Below, in pieces: positions 42,191 through 50,807 of a stretch of 64,000 bases of DNA (within the stretch, counting starts at the first letter, position 1; the number at the start of each line of letters is the position of its first letter). The notes beneath the pieces were generated by a model. The model ran no database searches. It was not told where the DNA came from and saw only the letters and a program-made list of their open reading frames with translations. The translations under genes were made by a program, and so were the position numbers. The DNA comes from Brevundimonas sp. UBA4553 (GTDB lineage Bacteria; Pseudomonadota; Alphaproteobacteria; Caulobacterales; Caulobacteraceae). The stretch covers positions 1-64,000 of the forward strand of contig NZ_DGLD01000019.1 of assembly GCF_002387245.1 (NCBI RefSeq), given 5' to 3'.

Positions 42191-42685
42191 TTGTACGCTC
42201 AACGCAACACCTCGACCTCACCCCGCCCGCGTCAGGGTTTCAGCCGTCCCGCCGCCGTGCGTCTGCGCATGGCGCTGATCATGCGCAAGGGAATGGATTT
42301 CGGCCCTCTGGGCGATATGGAGACGGCGCTCCGCTTTGACGGCGTGTCCCTGGCGCCGATTTCGACTGGCGACGCCAGCCTGATCAACGGCGGCGTGACG
42401 GTGCTGGCCACCGCGACAGGCGACGACATCACCAGCGGACGGGTCAAGGGCGTGGTCTTGCCGGGCGGCGAGGCGGACGAGGCGGGCGTGGCGCAGGCCA
42501 AGGCTTTGCTGAAGCTGGCCAGGGCGCAAGGCTTGCCGGTTCTGGCCTTCGCCGACGGCGTGGCTTTGGCGGCTGAAGCGTTTGGCGTCGCAGCGGAAGC
42601 TCCGGGCGCGGTCTTCCAAGGCGACAAGGCGGCTCTGATCAATGAGCGCGCCGAACTGTCGGCCGTGGTCGCGACCATTTCCTGA
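42191..42685 (+). CDS. DJ-1/PfpI-like protein without the catalytic cysteine
   Basis: A 164-residue protein resembling DJ-1/PfpI class I amidotransferase-like domains, with G-V-V-L-P-G-G-E-A-D-E at about residues 89-99. The usual nucleophile elbow (A-x-C-H/A-G) reads V-L-A-F-A-D-G-V-A-L-A, with no Cys. It may therefore be non-enzymatic. The TTG start at 42191 is chosen because of AAGGAGA ten bases upstream. Confidence 0.5.
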   Translation: MYAQRNTSTSPRPRQGFSRPAAVRLRMALIMRKGMDFGPLGDMETALRFDGVSLAPISTGDASLINGGVTVLATATGDDITSGRVKGVVLPGGEADEAGVAQAKALLKLARAQGLPVLAFADGVALAAEAFGVAAEAPGAVFQGDKAALINERAELSAVVATIS

Positions 42686-42710
42686 TGTCGGGCGCCGGCT
42701 CGAAAGACGC

Positions 42711-43346
42711 TTAGACTCGTCTGAACAGGAGGCTGATGTTGTTGGCGGGCATCTCCGTCCGCAACGTCAGCGTCAGGCCGTGCGATCGGGCCAGGGCGAC
42801 GACCTCGTCCCGATCGCGCAGGCCCCAGGCCGGGTCGCGTGATTTCAGGCTGACGTCGAAGGTTTGGTTCGACGGGGCCAGAGGAACTTCGGTCTCGCGA
42901 TAGGGACCGTAGAGATAGAGAAGACCGCCGGGGCGGGGCAGAAGGCGCTCCGCCAGCCTCATCAGGCCCTCGGTCGCCGTCCACGGGCTTATGTGGATCA
43001 TGTTGATGCAGACGATTGCGTCGAAAGGACCCTCGGGCCAGCTGCTGTCGTCCATGCAGTCCAGGGCCAAGGGGGACTGCAGGTTCGCCGGGCCTGCGTG
43101 TGCGGCCCAGGCGGCGATGCTGCCGCGAGCGTCGGGGCTGGGATCGCTGGGGGTCCACTTCAGACCCGGCAGGGCGCTGGAAAAGGCGACGGCGTGTTGA
43201 CCCGAGCCGGCCGCGATTTCGAGCACGTGGCCGCTTCGGGGCAGGTGCGCCCGCAGGATTTGCAGGATGGGTTCGGTGTTGCGAACCGACGCCGGCGAGG
43301 CCAGGGCGCCGTCGGGCAGGGCGTTTAGGGTGTCCATGGTGCGCAT
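42711..43346 (-). CDS. DUF938 SAM-dependent methyltransferase-like protein
   Basis: A 211-residue class I methyltransferase fold. Motif I is V-L-E-I-A-A-G-S-G-Q-H-A (about 41-52), and N-M-I-H-I-S-P-W is typical of DUF938. It ends with S-L-L-F-R-R. Substrate unknown. An alternative start at 43337 (M-D-T-L-N) is possible. It is divergent from pckG. Confidence 0.88.
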   Translation of the reverse strand: MRTMDTLNALPDGALASPASVRNTEPILQILRAHLPRSGHVLEIAAGSGQHAVAFSSALPGLKWTPSDPSPDARGSIAAWAAHAGPANLQSPLALDCMDDSSWPEGPFDAIVCINMIHISPWTATEGLMRLAERLLPRPGGLLYLYGPYRETEVPLAPSNQTFDVSLKSRDPAWGLRDRDEVVALARSHGLTLTLRTEMPANNISLLFRRV

Positions 43347-43553
43347 CGCATCGTGATATCGCCGGTCGATGCGCGTCGCGAGCTCAAATCATGCTGCGGC
43401 GCACCAATTTTATTCCGCTCAAGGTGAATTCCGGCAACGGTTGACCTTGCGTCGTTTCCGGTGGCATTGCGCCTGTAACAGGGCGTGATCAGCGCCCGAC
43501 TCGTCACGACGGCGACAGATCGTCGGGCGGCCACGGTTCAGGAGACCATAGTT

Positions 43554-45404
43554 GTGACTGCAGACGTATCGATTCCGGGACTCTATCCCGCGCCGACCGA
43601 ACACAAGGGTCTGGTCGCCTGGGTCGCCCAGATCGCGGCCCTGACCAAGCCGGACCGGGTGCATTGGTGCGATGGCTCCGAGGCCGAAAAGTCCGCCATC
43701 ATCGCGGATCTGATCGGCAAGGGCACGCTGAAGGAACTGGATCAGATCAAGCGCCCCGGCTGCTATTACGCCGCTTCCGACCCGAAGGACGTGGCCCGCG
43801 TCGAGAGCCGCACCTTCATCTGTTCGGAAGACGAGGCCGACGCCGGCCCGACCAACAACTGGTCCGATCCGATCGAGATGCGTGATCGCCTCGACGGTCT
43901 GTTCGACGGCTGCATGAAGGGGCGGACGATGTATGTCGTCCCGTTCTGCATGGGCCCGCTGGGCTCCAAGATTTCCGCCCTGGGCGTCGAGATCACCGAC
44001 AGCGGCTATGTCGCCGTGTCGATGGGCGTCATGACCCGCATGGGCAAGGGCGCGCTGGACATGCTGGGCGCCGACGGCGTCTTCGTCCCCGCCGTTCACA
44101 CGCTGGGCGCGCCGCTGGCTGACGGCCAGGCCGACGTGCCGTGGCCCTGCAACGACGACAAGTGGATCGTCCACTTCCCTGAAACCCGCGAAATCTGGTC
44201 CTATGGCTCGGGTTACGGCGGCAACGCCCTGCTTGGCAAGAAGTGCTACGCCCTGCGCATCGCCTCGATCATGGCGCGCGACGAGGGATGGCTGGCCGAG
44301 CACATGCTGATCCTCAAGCTGACCAGCCCCGAGGGCGTGTCCAAGTATGTGGCCGCCGCCTTCCCGAGCGCCTGCGGCAAGACCAACCTGGCCATGCTGC
44401 AGCCGGCGCTGGACGGCTGGAAGGCCGAGACCGTCGGCGACGACATCGCCTGGATGCGCTTCGGCGATGATGGCCGCCTCTATGCCGTGAACCCTGAAGC
44501 GGGCTTCTTCGGCGTGGCGCCCGGCACCAGCCGCAACACCAACCATAACGCCCTCGAGACCCTGGCGAAGAACACCATCTTCACCAACGTCGCCCTGACC
44601 GCCGACGGCGACGTCTGGTGGGAAGGCCTGACGAAGGAAGCGCCGGCCGGCCTGACCAACTGGAAGGGTCAGCCGCATGATCCGGCCTCGGGCGAGCCGG
44701 CCGCTCACCCGAACGCCCGCTTCGCCGCCCCCGCCGGCCAGTGCCCGGCCATCGCGCCCGAGTGGGAAGACCCGGCGGGCGTGCCGATCGACGCCATCCT
44801 GTTCGGCGGTCGCCGCGCCTCGGCCGTGCCGCTGGTGACGGAAGCCTTCGACTGGGAGCATGGCGTCTTCATGGGCTCGACCGTGGCCTCGGAAGGCACT
44901 GCGGCCGCCGAGAACAAGGTGGGCGAACTGCGCCGCGATCCCTTCGCCATGCTGCCCTTCTGCGGCTACAACATGGGCGATTACTTCGGTCACTGGCTGA
45001 AGATGGGTGAGAAGGCGGACGCCTCGAAGCTGCCGCGTCTCTTCTTCGTCAACTGGTTCCGCAAGAACGAGGACGGCAAGTTCGTCTGGCCGGGCTTTGG
45101 CGACAACGCTCGCGTGCTGAAGTGGATCGTTGAGCGACTGGACGGCAAGGCTGAGGCCGTGGACACCGCCGTCGGCCGCGTGCCGACGCGGGCTGCGCTG
45201 GACCTGTCGGGCCTGAGCCTGTCGGACGCCGACCTGAAGATCCTGCTGGACGTCGACGCCGACGTCTGGACCGAGGAAGCGGCTCTGATCCCCGCCTTCT
45301 ACGAGAAGTTCGGCGAGCGTCTGCCCAAGGCCCTGTGGGCCCAGCACTCGGCCCTGACCAAGCGTCTGGAAGAAGCGCGGGCGGCCAGGCTCGCCGCCGA
45401 GTAA
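43554..45404 (+). CDS. pckG: Phosphoenolpyruvate carboxykinase (GTP)
   Basis: A 616-residue GTP-type PEPCK converting oxaloacetate to PEP in gluconeogenesis. The kinase-1 P-loop is F-P-S-A-C-G-K-T-N, with the reactive Cys. Other conserved sites are F-G-G-R-R, M-G-S-T-V-A-S-E and F-C-G-Y-N-M-G-D-Y. The GTG at 43554 is chosen because AGGAGA lies about 10 bases upstream; an earlier in-frame start adds a non-family segment. It is monocistronic or cotranscribed with the FAD gene 48 bases downstream. Confidence 0.95.
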   Translation: MTADVSIPGLYPAPTEHKGLVAWVAQIAALTKPDRVHWCDGSEAEKSAIIADLIGKGTLKELDQIKRPGCYYAASDPKDVARVESRTFICSEDEADAGPTNNWSDPIEMRDRLDGLFDGCMKGRTMYVVPFCMGPLGSKISALGVEITDSGYVAVSMGVMTRMGKGALDMLGADGVFVPAVHTLGAPLADGQADVPWPCNDDKWIVHFPETREIWSYGSGYGGNALLGKKCYALRIASIMARDEGWLAEHMLILKLTSPEGVSKYVAAAFPSACGKTNLAMLQPALDGWKAETVGDDIAWMRFGDDGRLYAVNPEAGFFGVAPGTSRNTNHNALETLAKNTIFTNVALTADGDVWWEGLTKEAPAGLTNWKGQPHDPASGEPAAHPNARFAAPAGQCPAIAPEWEDPAGVPIDAILFGGRRASAVPLVTEAFDWEHGVFMGSTVASEGTAAAENKVGELRRDPFAMLPFCGYNMGDYFGHWLKMGEKADASKLPRLFFVNWFRKNEDGKFVWPGFGDNARVLKWIVERLDGKAEAVDTAVGRVPTRAALDLSGLSLSDADLKILLDVDADVWTEEAALIPAFYEKFGERLPKALWAQHSALTKRLEEARAARLAAE

Positions 45405-45452
45405 GACAAAAGCCGGGTTGAAATCGGGGCGCGGGAGGTCGAAGGACAGCCC

Positions 45453-46469
45453 GTGCCCCTTTTCAATTCTCAAGACATCCTGGTGGTCGGCGCGGGCGTT
45501 CTGGGCCTGTGCACGGCGGCGGAACTGGTTCGGCGTGGTCATGGCGTGACCGTGGTCGATCCCGGCGGCCTGAACGCCTCGGCGGTGGCGGCGGGGATGA
45601 TCGCACCAGCGATGGAAAGCGCCATCGACGACCTGAGCTCGGACCACGCCGAACTGCTGCGCCGCGCACGTGATGCGTGGACCGACTTCGCCGAGGCGAC
45701 CGGGGTCCGGCTGGACCGCGATCCGGCTGAATGGCGGGGCGAGAACGTCGAGGTTCTGGCCGGGCGGTTGTCCGCCCTGGGCTTTGACCACGCCTGCGAC
45801 CGCGAGGCCGGGCGTCTGACGACAAACGAAGACTGGAAGGTCGAACCGGCCCAGGCGCTGGCGGCGCTCGGCCGCCGCGTTCGCATGGTTGAGGCCAGGT
45901 CGACCGGATTGAGTCGTGAAGGCGAGCGCTGGCGGATCGACACGACGGCGGAGCCGCTGTCGGCTGATCAGGTCGTGCTGGCCACTGGAGCTTCCGACCT
46001 GATGGAAGGCCTGCCGGAAGACGCCGCTCGCTTGCTGGGCATGGTCGCGCCGATCCGGGGCCAGATCGGCCTGGTGGGCGAACGACTGGTCGAGCACGTC
46101 GTGCGCGGTCCAGGCGCCTATATCGCGCCCATGGGGCAGGGCTGCGTCATCGGCGCAACCATGGAGGCCGGCGAGCGGTCGCTGACGCCTGATCCCGAAC
46201 GTTGCGCCCGGATGCTCGACGCGGCCTGGGCCGTGCTGGGCCAGGCGCCGCGTCCGCTGACCATCGAATGGCGCGCCGGGGTGCGCGGCGCCACGCCTGA
46301 CGGCCTGCCGATGGCGGGCGCGGTCGAGCGGGGGCTGCACCTGGCCCTGGGGCCGCGTCGCAACGGCTGGCTGTTGGGGCCGCTGGTGGCGGGCGTGATC
46401 GCCGACGAAGTCGAGGGCCGGTCCTCGAAAGAGCCGACCCTCGCGCCCCGTCGCTTCATCCAGCCCTAG
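45453..46469 (+). CDS. FAD-dependent amine/glycine oxidase-like protein
   Basis: A 338-residue DAO-family flavoprotein. The dinucleotide site is V-V-G-A-G-V-L-G-L-C-T-A-A-E-L (10-24), and there is a C-terminal G-A-T-P-D-G-L-P. It resembles ThiO glycine oxidase, which makes dehydroglycine for thiamine, but no thi genes are nearby. D-amino acid oxidation is another possibility. The GTG at 45453 has GAAGGA upstream. Confidence 0.8.
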   Translation: MPLFNSQDILVVGAGVLGLCTAAELVRRGHGVTVVDPGGLNASAVAAGMIAPAMESAIDDLSSDHAELLRRARDAWTDFAEATGVRLDRDPAEWRGENVEVLAGRLSALGFDHACDREAGRLTTNEDWKVEPAQALAALGRRVRMVEARSTGLSREGERWRIDTTAEPLSADQVVLATGASDLMEGLPEDAARLLGMVAPIRGQIGLVGERLVEHVVRGPGAYIAPMGQGCVIGATMEAGERSLTPDPERCARMLDAAWAVLGQAPRPLTIEWRAGVRGATPDGLPMAGAVERGLHLALGPRRNGWLLGPLVAGVIADEVEGRSSKEPTLAPRRFIQP

Positions 46470-46478
46470 AGGGCGGCC

Positions 46479-47213
46479 CTATTCGGGCAGATTGAAGCGA
46501 ATGGCCATGCTGACGCGGGCGCCGTCGACGGCCTGGCCGTCCACCGTGCGCGGGCTGAGGCGGAAGTAGCGCGTCAGGCCCATGGCCGCCCGCCCGAAGC
46601 CTTGATTGCCAGGCGTTTCGGAGGCCACCGAACAGCCAGTCAGGGTCCCGTCCACCTTCACCAGGCAGGTCAGGTTGGCGACGCCGCTGACGCCGCGCGC
46701 CGCGGCCGCCGAGGGATAGGCCCGCATCATCTGTTCGCCGGTGGGCTTGCGCACCCAGTCGGGGTTGGTGATGACCGGCGGCGAACGCACCGGCTCGGCG
46801 CTGACCGCCGTTCCGGTCGAAGGCTCGCTCGCGGGAGCGGTCAGGTTGATCGCAGGTCCGGCGTCGGTCGATGTCACCGGCGCAATCGGAACCTCCAGCG
46901 GCGCCACATCGGACGGGATGACGGTTTCCGGCCTGTGGATCGGCGGCGTCGGCGCGGGCGGGACCTTGGGCGCTACGGTAGGCTCCGGCGGCTTGGGCAT
47001 GGGGATGATGTCGATGATGGTGGTCGGCGTGTCCTCGATCGCCGGGATTTCAGCCAGTTCGAAACGCTGATTGTAGAGCCACACTCCGGCTCCGACGTGG
47101 ACCAGGGCCGAAACCCCGATCGCCGCCCACATCCAGCGGGGAATCGGCTTCCTTCGTTCGGCAAAGTCTATCGGGCTCACCAGTCCGGGGCCGCCCGCGG
47201 TTCTGATCATCAT
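46479..47213 (-). CDS. TonB-like energy transducer
   Basis: A 244-residue TonB protein: one membrane helix (about 26-44), a Pro-rich linker (P-M-P-K-P-P-E-P), and a C-terminal domain with a cysteine pair L-T-C-L-V-K-V and L-T-G-C-S-V, like the two TonB-like genes at 16839 and 17661. The ATG at 47213 has AGGAGG 11 bases upstream; a TTG at 47222 is too close to it. It converges on the FAD gene. Confidence 0.82.
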   Translation of the reverse strand: MMIRTAGGPGLVSPIDFAERRKPIPRWMWAAIGVSALVHVGAGVWLYNQRFELAEIPAIEDTPTTIIDIIPMPKPPEPTVAPKVPPAPTPPIHRPETVIPSDVAPLEVPIAPVTSTDAGPAINLTAPASEPSTGTAVSAEPVRSPPVITNPDWVRKPTGEQMMRAYPSAAAARGVSGVANLTCLVKVDGTLTGCSVASETPGNQGFGRAAMGLTRYFRLSPRTVDGQAVDGARVSMAIRFNLPE

Positions 47214-47302
47214 GGCCTTCAACGCCTCCTGTCGTGGCCCTCCCCAGAGCCCACATAACGAAGGTCGCGCCCCGCTTGCGGCTTTATTGCGGCGCTTGGC
47301 GA

Positions 47303-47318
47303 TTAGGTTTTCATTAAC
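47303..47318 (+). promoter_or_regulatory. CtrA-like site upstream of the lytic transglycosylase
   Basis: TTAG-N7-TTAAC, one mismatch from the CtrA consensus TTAA-N7-TTAAC. It ends 23 bases before the ATG at 47342. CtrA is the cell-cycle master regulator that drives motility and pilus genes in Caulobacterales. The match is by eye only. Confidence 0.5.
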
Positions 47319-47341
47319 CTTAGTTAGCGACCGTCAACCTT

Positions 47342-48148
47342 ATGAGCGTAGGAGCGATTCCATCGTCTGGCGGGGTTGAAGCGGCCATCCGGCGTGCGTC
47401 CAGCACGACCGGCGTGGACTTCGATTTCCTGATGAAGACGGCGCGTCGCGAGAGCGCGATGAACCCGTCGGCGCGGGCTTCTACCTCGTCGGCCTCGGGC
47501 CTGTTCCAGTTCATCGAGCAGACCTGGCTGGCCACGGTGAAGCAGCATGGCGCCAAGCATGGATACGGCCAGTACGCTGATCTGATCCATCGCGGCGACG
47601 ATGGCCGGTGGCGGGTGCAGGGATCGGCTCGCAACGTGGTTCTGGATCTGCGTTTCGACGCCCAGGCGGCCTCGACCATGGCGGCGGAGCTGACGGCGTC
47701 CAACGCCGCCTATCTGCGGGGGCGCACAGGGCAGGAGCCCGGCGCGGGCGACCTCTATGCCGCACACTTTCTCGGCCCGGCGGGCGCCGCCAAGCTGATG
47801 GAGGCGATGCAGTCGCGGCCGGGCGCCAGCGCGGCGTCGCTGTTCCCCGACGCAGCTTCGGCCAATCGCTCGATCTTCTATCGCAATGGCCGCCACGCCA
47901 CGGTGGCCGAGGTCCACGCCAACCTGCAGCGCACGGCGGGCGAGGGCGCGCCGGCGGCGGGTGTCGGCTCGGCGTTCAAGAGCGCCGTGCCGGAGCTGAG
48001 CGAAAAGGACCGGATGCTGGCCGCGCGGCTCGATCGGTTGAAGCAGGATCAGAGCCTGCTGGCCCTGCTGCTGGGGCAGGACGGCCAGGGCGGCAAGAGC
48101 AGCGGCTTCGGCGGAGCCTTCTCACCGCCCTCGGAGACAGCGGCCTAA
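47342..48148 (+). CDS. Lytic transglycosylase, SLT-type
   Basis: A 268-residue protein with an SLT transglycosylase domain. The catalytic Glu37 is in A-R-R-E-S-A, followed by S-A-S-G-L-F-Q-F-I-E-Q-T-W-L. No signal peptide is seen, so export may be by a flagellar or other route. It could be a PleA-type enzyme needed for polar flagellum and pilus assembly, but that is inference. A CtrA-like site sits upstream; the ribosome site is weak. Confidence 0.82.
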   Translation: MSVGAIPSSGGVEAAIRRASSTTGVDFDFLMKTARRESAMNPSARASTSSASGLFQFIEQTWLATVKQHGAKHGYGQYADLIHRGDDGRWRVQGSARNVVLDLRFDAQAASTMAAELTASNAAYLRGRTGQEPGAGDLYAAHFLGPAGAAKLMEAMQSRPGASAASLFPDAASANRSIFYRNGRHATVAEVHANLQRTAGEGAPAAGVGSAFKSAVPELSEKDRMLAARLDRLKQDQSLLALLLGQDGQGGKSSGFGGAFSPPSETAA

Positions 48149-48163
48149 AAGAACGTGGTTTCG

Positions 48164-48187
48164 CCTCATTCCTAATGAGGTGTTAAC
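48164..48187 (+). promoter_or_regulatory. Palindrome with overlapping CtrA-like site
   Basis: CCTCATT-CCT-AATGAGG (48164-48180) is a perfect 7-bp inverted repeat. CTAA-N7-TTAAC (48172-48187) overlaps it and is one mismatch from the CtrA consensus. It lies 60 bases before the DUF2336 ATG. Confidence 0.48.
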
Positions 48188-48246
48188 TATGTAACGCTAA
48201 GCGTGACGATTGATTCTTCGCCCCGCCAGCTCACGAGCGTCCTTTC

Positions 48247-49389
48247 ATGACCGCCTACCGCGCCCGACTGACGGAAAGCGACATCAGGCGTCTGATCAAG
48301 TCTGACGCGGAAGACGAGCGCGCGGCGGCGGCGCACAAGCTGTGCCGCAGCATAGACAGGATGCCCCTGGACGAGACGGACAGGGCGGCGGCGCAGAAGA
48401 TTCTGACCGTCATGGCCAATGACGCCGCCGAGCTGGTGCGCCGCGCCCTGGCGGTGACCTTGAAAGCGTCAGACCTGATGCCGCGCGAGGTGGCGCGTCG
48501 CCTGGTCGCAGACGTGGACAGCGTGGCCCTGCCCATCATCAGCTGCTCGCCCGCCTTCACCGACGACGACCTGATCGAGATCATTCGTGCCGGTTCCGCA
48601 GTGCGCCAGAGCGCGGTGGCGGGCCGTGATCGCGTGCCGCGCGATGTGGCCACGGTTCTGGCGGCCGAGGGTTGCCAGACGGCGGTGCGGGCCCTGGCGG
48701 CCAATGACAACGCCGACCTGTCCGAGGCCGCCCTGGGCGTGGTGATCGACCGCTTTGGCCAGACATCGGAGATCGTTTCGGCGATCGCCTACCGTCAGGT
48801 TTTGCCGCTTTCCGTGACCGAGCGCCTGGTGGCGCTGGCCAGCGACGCGGTGCGCGAGCATCTGGTGACGCGTCACGCCGTGGCGCCGGAAACGGCGATC
48901 CAGTTCTCTCAGTTCGCGCGGGAGCGGGCGACAGTCGATCTGGTGGACCAGGCGCGGGTCAGCAATGACCTGCCGGCGTTCGTCGCCAGCCTGAACGCCC
49001 GCAGGGCGCTTAACGCATCCCTGCTGCTGCGGGCCCTGGCGCGAGGGCAGATGGCCCTGTTCGAGCACGCCCTGGCCGAATTGACCGGAACGCCGCATCA
49101 TCGCGCCTGGCTGATGGTGCATGACGCCGGCCCGCTGGGGTTGAAGTCCATCTATGATCGGGCCGGCCTGCCGCCGCGCCTGTTCCAGGCCTTCCGCGCG
49201 GGGGTGGATACGTGGCGCGCCCTGCAGGCCGAGGGCGGAGACACCGCCAGCGACATATTCCGTCAGCGGATGCTGGAACGCTTCCTGAGCCAGCGGCCCA
49301 GCACGTCGCGCGACGATCTGGCCTATCTGATGGAGCGGCTGGACCGATCGACCGAGGTCGAACGAGAGGCGGCCGTCAGCGCAGCCTGA
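48247..49389 (+). CDS. DUF2336 domain protein
   Basis: A 380-residue alpha-helical protein matching the DUF2336 pattern of HEAT-like repeats: L-V-R-R-A-L-A-V-T-L, V-A-L-P-I-I-S-C-S-P-A-F-T-D-D-D-L and S-A-V-A-G-R. No signal peptide or membrane segment. Function is unknown. It is one of two such genes flanking an Hpt protein and nadK, with a CtrA-like site upstream. Confidence 0.78.
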   Translation: MTAYRARLTESDIRRLIKSDAEDERAAAAHKLCRSIDRMPLDETDRAAAQKILTVMANDAAELVRRALAVTLKASDLMPREVARRLVADVDSVALPIISCSPAFTDDDLIEIIRAGSAVRQSAVAGRDRVPRDVATVLAAEGCQTAVRALAANDNADLSEAALGVVIDRFGQTSEIVSAIAYRQVLPLSVTERLVALASDAVREHLVTRHAVAPETAIQFSQFARERATVDLVDQARVSNDLPAFVASLNARRALNASLLLRALARGQMALFEHALAELTGTPHHRAWLMVHDAGPLGLKSIYDRAGLPPRLFQAFRAGVDTWRALQAEGGDTASDIFRQRMLERFLSQRPSTSRDDLAYLMERLDRSTEVEREAAVSAA

Positions 49390-49405
49390 TCCTCATCCAG
49401 CCACG

Positions 49406-49441
49406 AAAAAAGGCGCCCCCGGCATCGAGGGCGCCTTTTTT
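49406..49441. terminator. Bidirectional terminator between convergent genes
   Basis: GGCGCCC (49412-49418) pairs with GGGCGCC (49429-49435), flanked by AAAAAA on the left and TTTTTT on the right. It ends the DUF2336 gene on the plus strand and the Hpt gene on the minus strand. Confidence 0.93.
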
Positions 49442-49459
49442 ATGAACCGTCGGCCGGCG

Positions 49460-49933
49460 TCAGGCGAGGTGTTCGTTGACGCGCGCTTCCAGGGTTTCGG
49501 CCAGCTCACGACCAACCGGGTGTTCGTCGGTCTGGATTTCGTCGCGCACGACTGCGCGGATGGCGTCGATATGGGCGTCCAGAATCGCCAGCGGAGCCGC
49601 CATGCGTCGGTCGGCGTCATCCATCATCCGGCAAAGCGAGCCGGCGATGCGGGTCACCAGCGGGTACTGGTAGGTGGCGCCGAGGCCCTTGAGGTCATGG
49701 GCGCGGAAATAGAGCGCTTCTGCGGTTTCGGGCGTGTAGCCCCGGGTGCGGATGTCGGCCTGAGCCTGATCCAGCTTGGTGATTTCGTCCTGCAGCCATT
49801 GGCCGAACTGAGCCGACATGGCCTTGAGCGCGGCTTCGGCCTTGGCGATGGCGTCGGCGTCGATGCCGCCAAAACCGCCGACCTTGGCGCGCAGGGGGTT
49901 GGGCGGGCGAATGACCTGGGGAGGGTTGCTCAC
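49460..49933 (-). CDS. Stand-alone Hpt phosphotransfer protein
   Basis: A 157-residue protein with an Hpt-like helix bundle. The phospho-accepting His79 is in Y-F-R-A-H-D-L-K-G-L-G. No kinase or receiver domain is attached. It may pass phosphate between a histidine kinase and a response regulator. Partners are not in the window. It lies in the same direction as nadK and the second DUF2336 gene. Confidence 0.82.
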   Translation of the reverse strand: MSNPPQVIRPPNPLRAKVGGFGGIDADAIAKAEAALKAMSAQFGQWLQDEITKLDQAQADIRTRGYTPETAEALYFRAHDLKGLGATYQYPLVTRIAGSLCRMMDDADRRMAAPLAILDAHIDAIRAVVRDEIQTDEHPVGRELAETLEARVNEHLA

Positions 49934-49996
49934 GTGACGGCTCCTGAACTCGTAGCGGACAGCCTATGCGACCGAGCCTTAAAAACCCGTGACGCT

Positions 49997-50776
49997 TCAG
50001 CTGGCGAATTGTTCAGCCATGACGCGTTCTTCAAAGGAACGCCCGGCGTCGAACAGCATGGTCAGGCTGATGTCGCGGCGTTCGCGCACTTCGACGCGGG
50101 TCACGCGGCGGACTTCGAAGTTGTCCGCCGTGGCGCTGACCGGGCGCTTGTCGGGCTCCAGCACCTCGAAACGCACGCGCGCCGTGTGCGACAGCAGGGC
50201 GCCGCGCCAGCGCCGGGGGCGGAAGGCGCTGATCGGCGTCAGGGCCAGGCTGGGCGCGTCCAACGGGATGATCGGGCCGTGCGCCGACAGGTTGTAGGCG
50301 GTCGAACCGGCGGGCGTGGCCACCATGCAGCCGTCGCAGCTGAGCTCCTCCAGCCGGACCTTGTCGTTGATGCTGACACGGAGTTTGGCGGTTTGGCGCG
50401 TCTGGCGCAGCAGCGAAACCTCGTTGATGGCCAGGCCGCTATGGACCTCTCCGCTTTCGACCCAGGCGTCCATCTGCAGGGGGTGGATGACCGTGTGGTC
50501 GGCCTCGGCAAGCCGCTCCAGAAGGTCGTCTTCCTCGTAGTCGTTCATCAGGAAGCCTACCGAGCCGCGGTTCATGCCGTAGACCGGGGTGCGAAGCTGC
50601 AGGTTGTTGTGCAGGGTCTCCAGCATGAAGCCGTCGCCCCCGAGCGCGACGACGACATCGGCCTCCGTCACAGGCACGGAGCCGTAGCGTTCGCTCAGCC
50701 GCACGCGCGCAGCCTCGGCTTCGGGGCGGTCGCTGGCGACAAAGGTCAGGGCGCGGGGGGCGGAGGCTGTCTTCAC
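49997..50776 (-). CDS. nadK: NAD kinase
   Basis: A 259-residue NAD kinase making NADP from NAD and ATP. The G-G-D-G motif is at 46-49 (A-L-G-G-D-G-F), with N-R-G-S-V-G-F-L and the NAD-binding T-P-A-G-S-T-A-Y. It is between the Hpt gene and the second DUF2336 gene, all on the minus strand, so may be cotranscribed. Confidence 0.95.
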   Translation of the reverse strand: MKTASAPRALTFVASDRPEAEAARVRLSERYGSVPVTEADVVVALGGDGFMLETLHNNLQLRTPVYGMNRGSVGFLMNDYEEDDLLERLAEADHTVIHPLQMDAWVESGEVHSGLAINEVSLLRQTRQTAKLRVSINDKVRLEELSCDGCMVATPAGSTAYNLSAHGPIIPLDAPSLALTPISAFRPRRWRGALLSHTARVRFEVLEPDKRPVSATADNFEVRRVTRVEVRERRDISLTMLFDAGRSFEERVMAEQFAS

Positions 50777-50807
50777 GGCGCCACGTGATCGGAGAGCGCA
50801 GTCCGTG

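Noticed and set aside
43419..46340. A 973-codon open frame antisense to pckG and the FAD gene
   Set aside because: Same mirror pattern; it spans two real genes on the opposite strand and has no family match.
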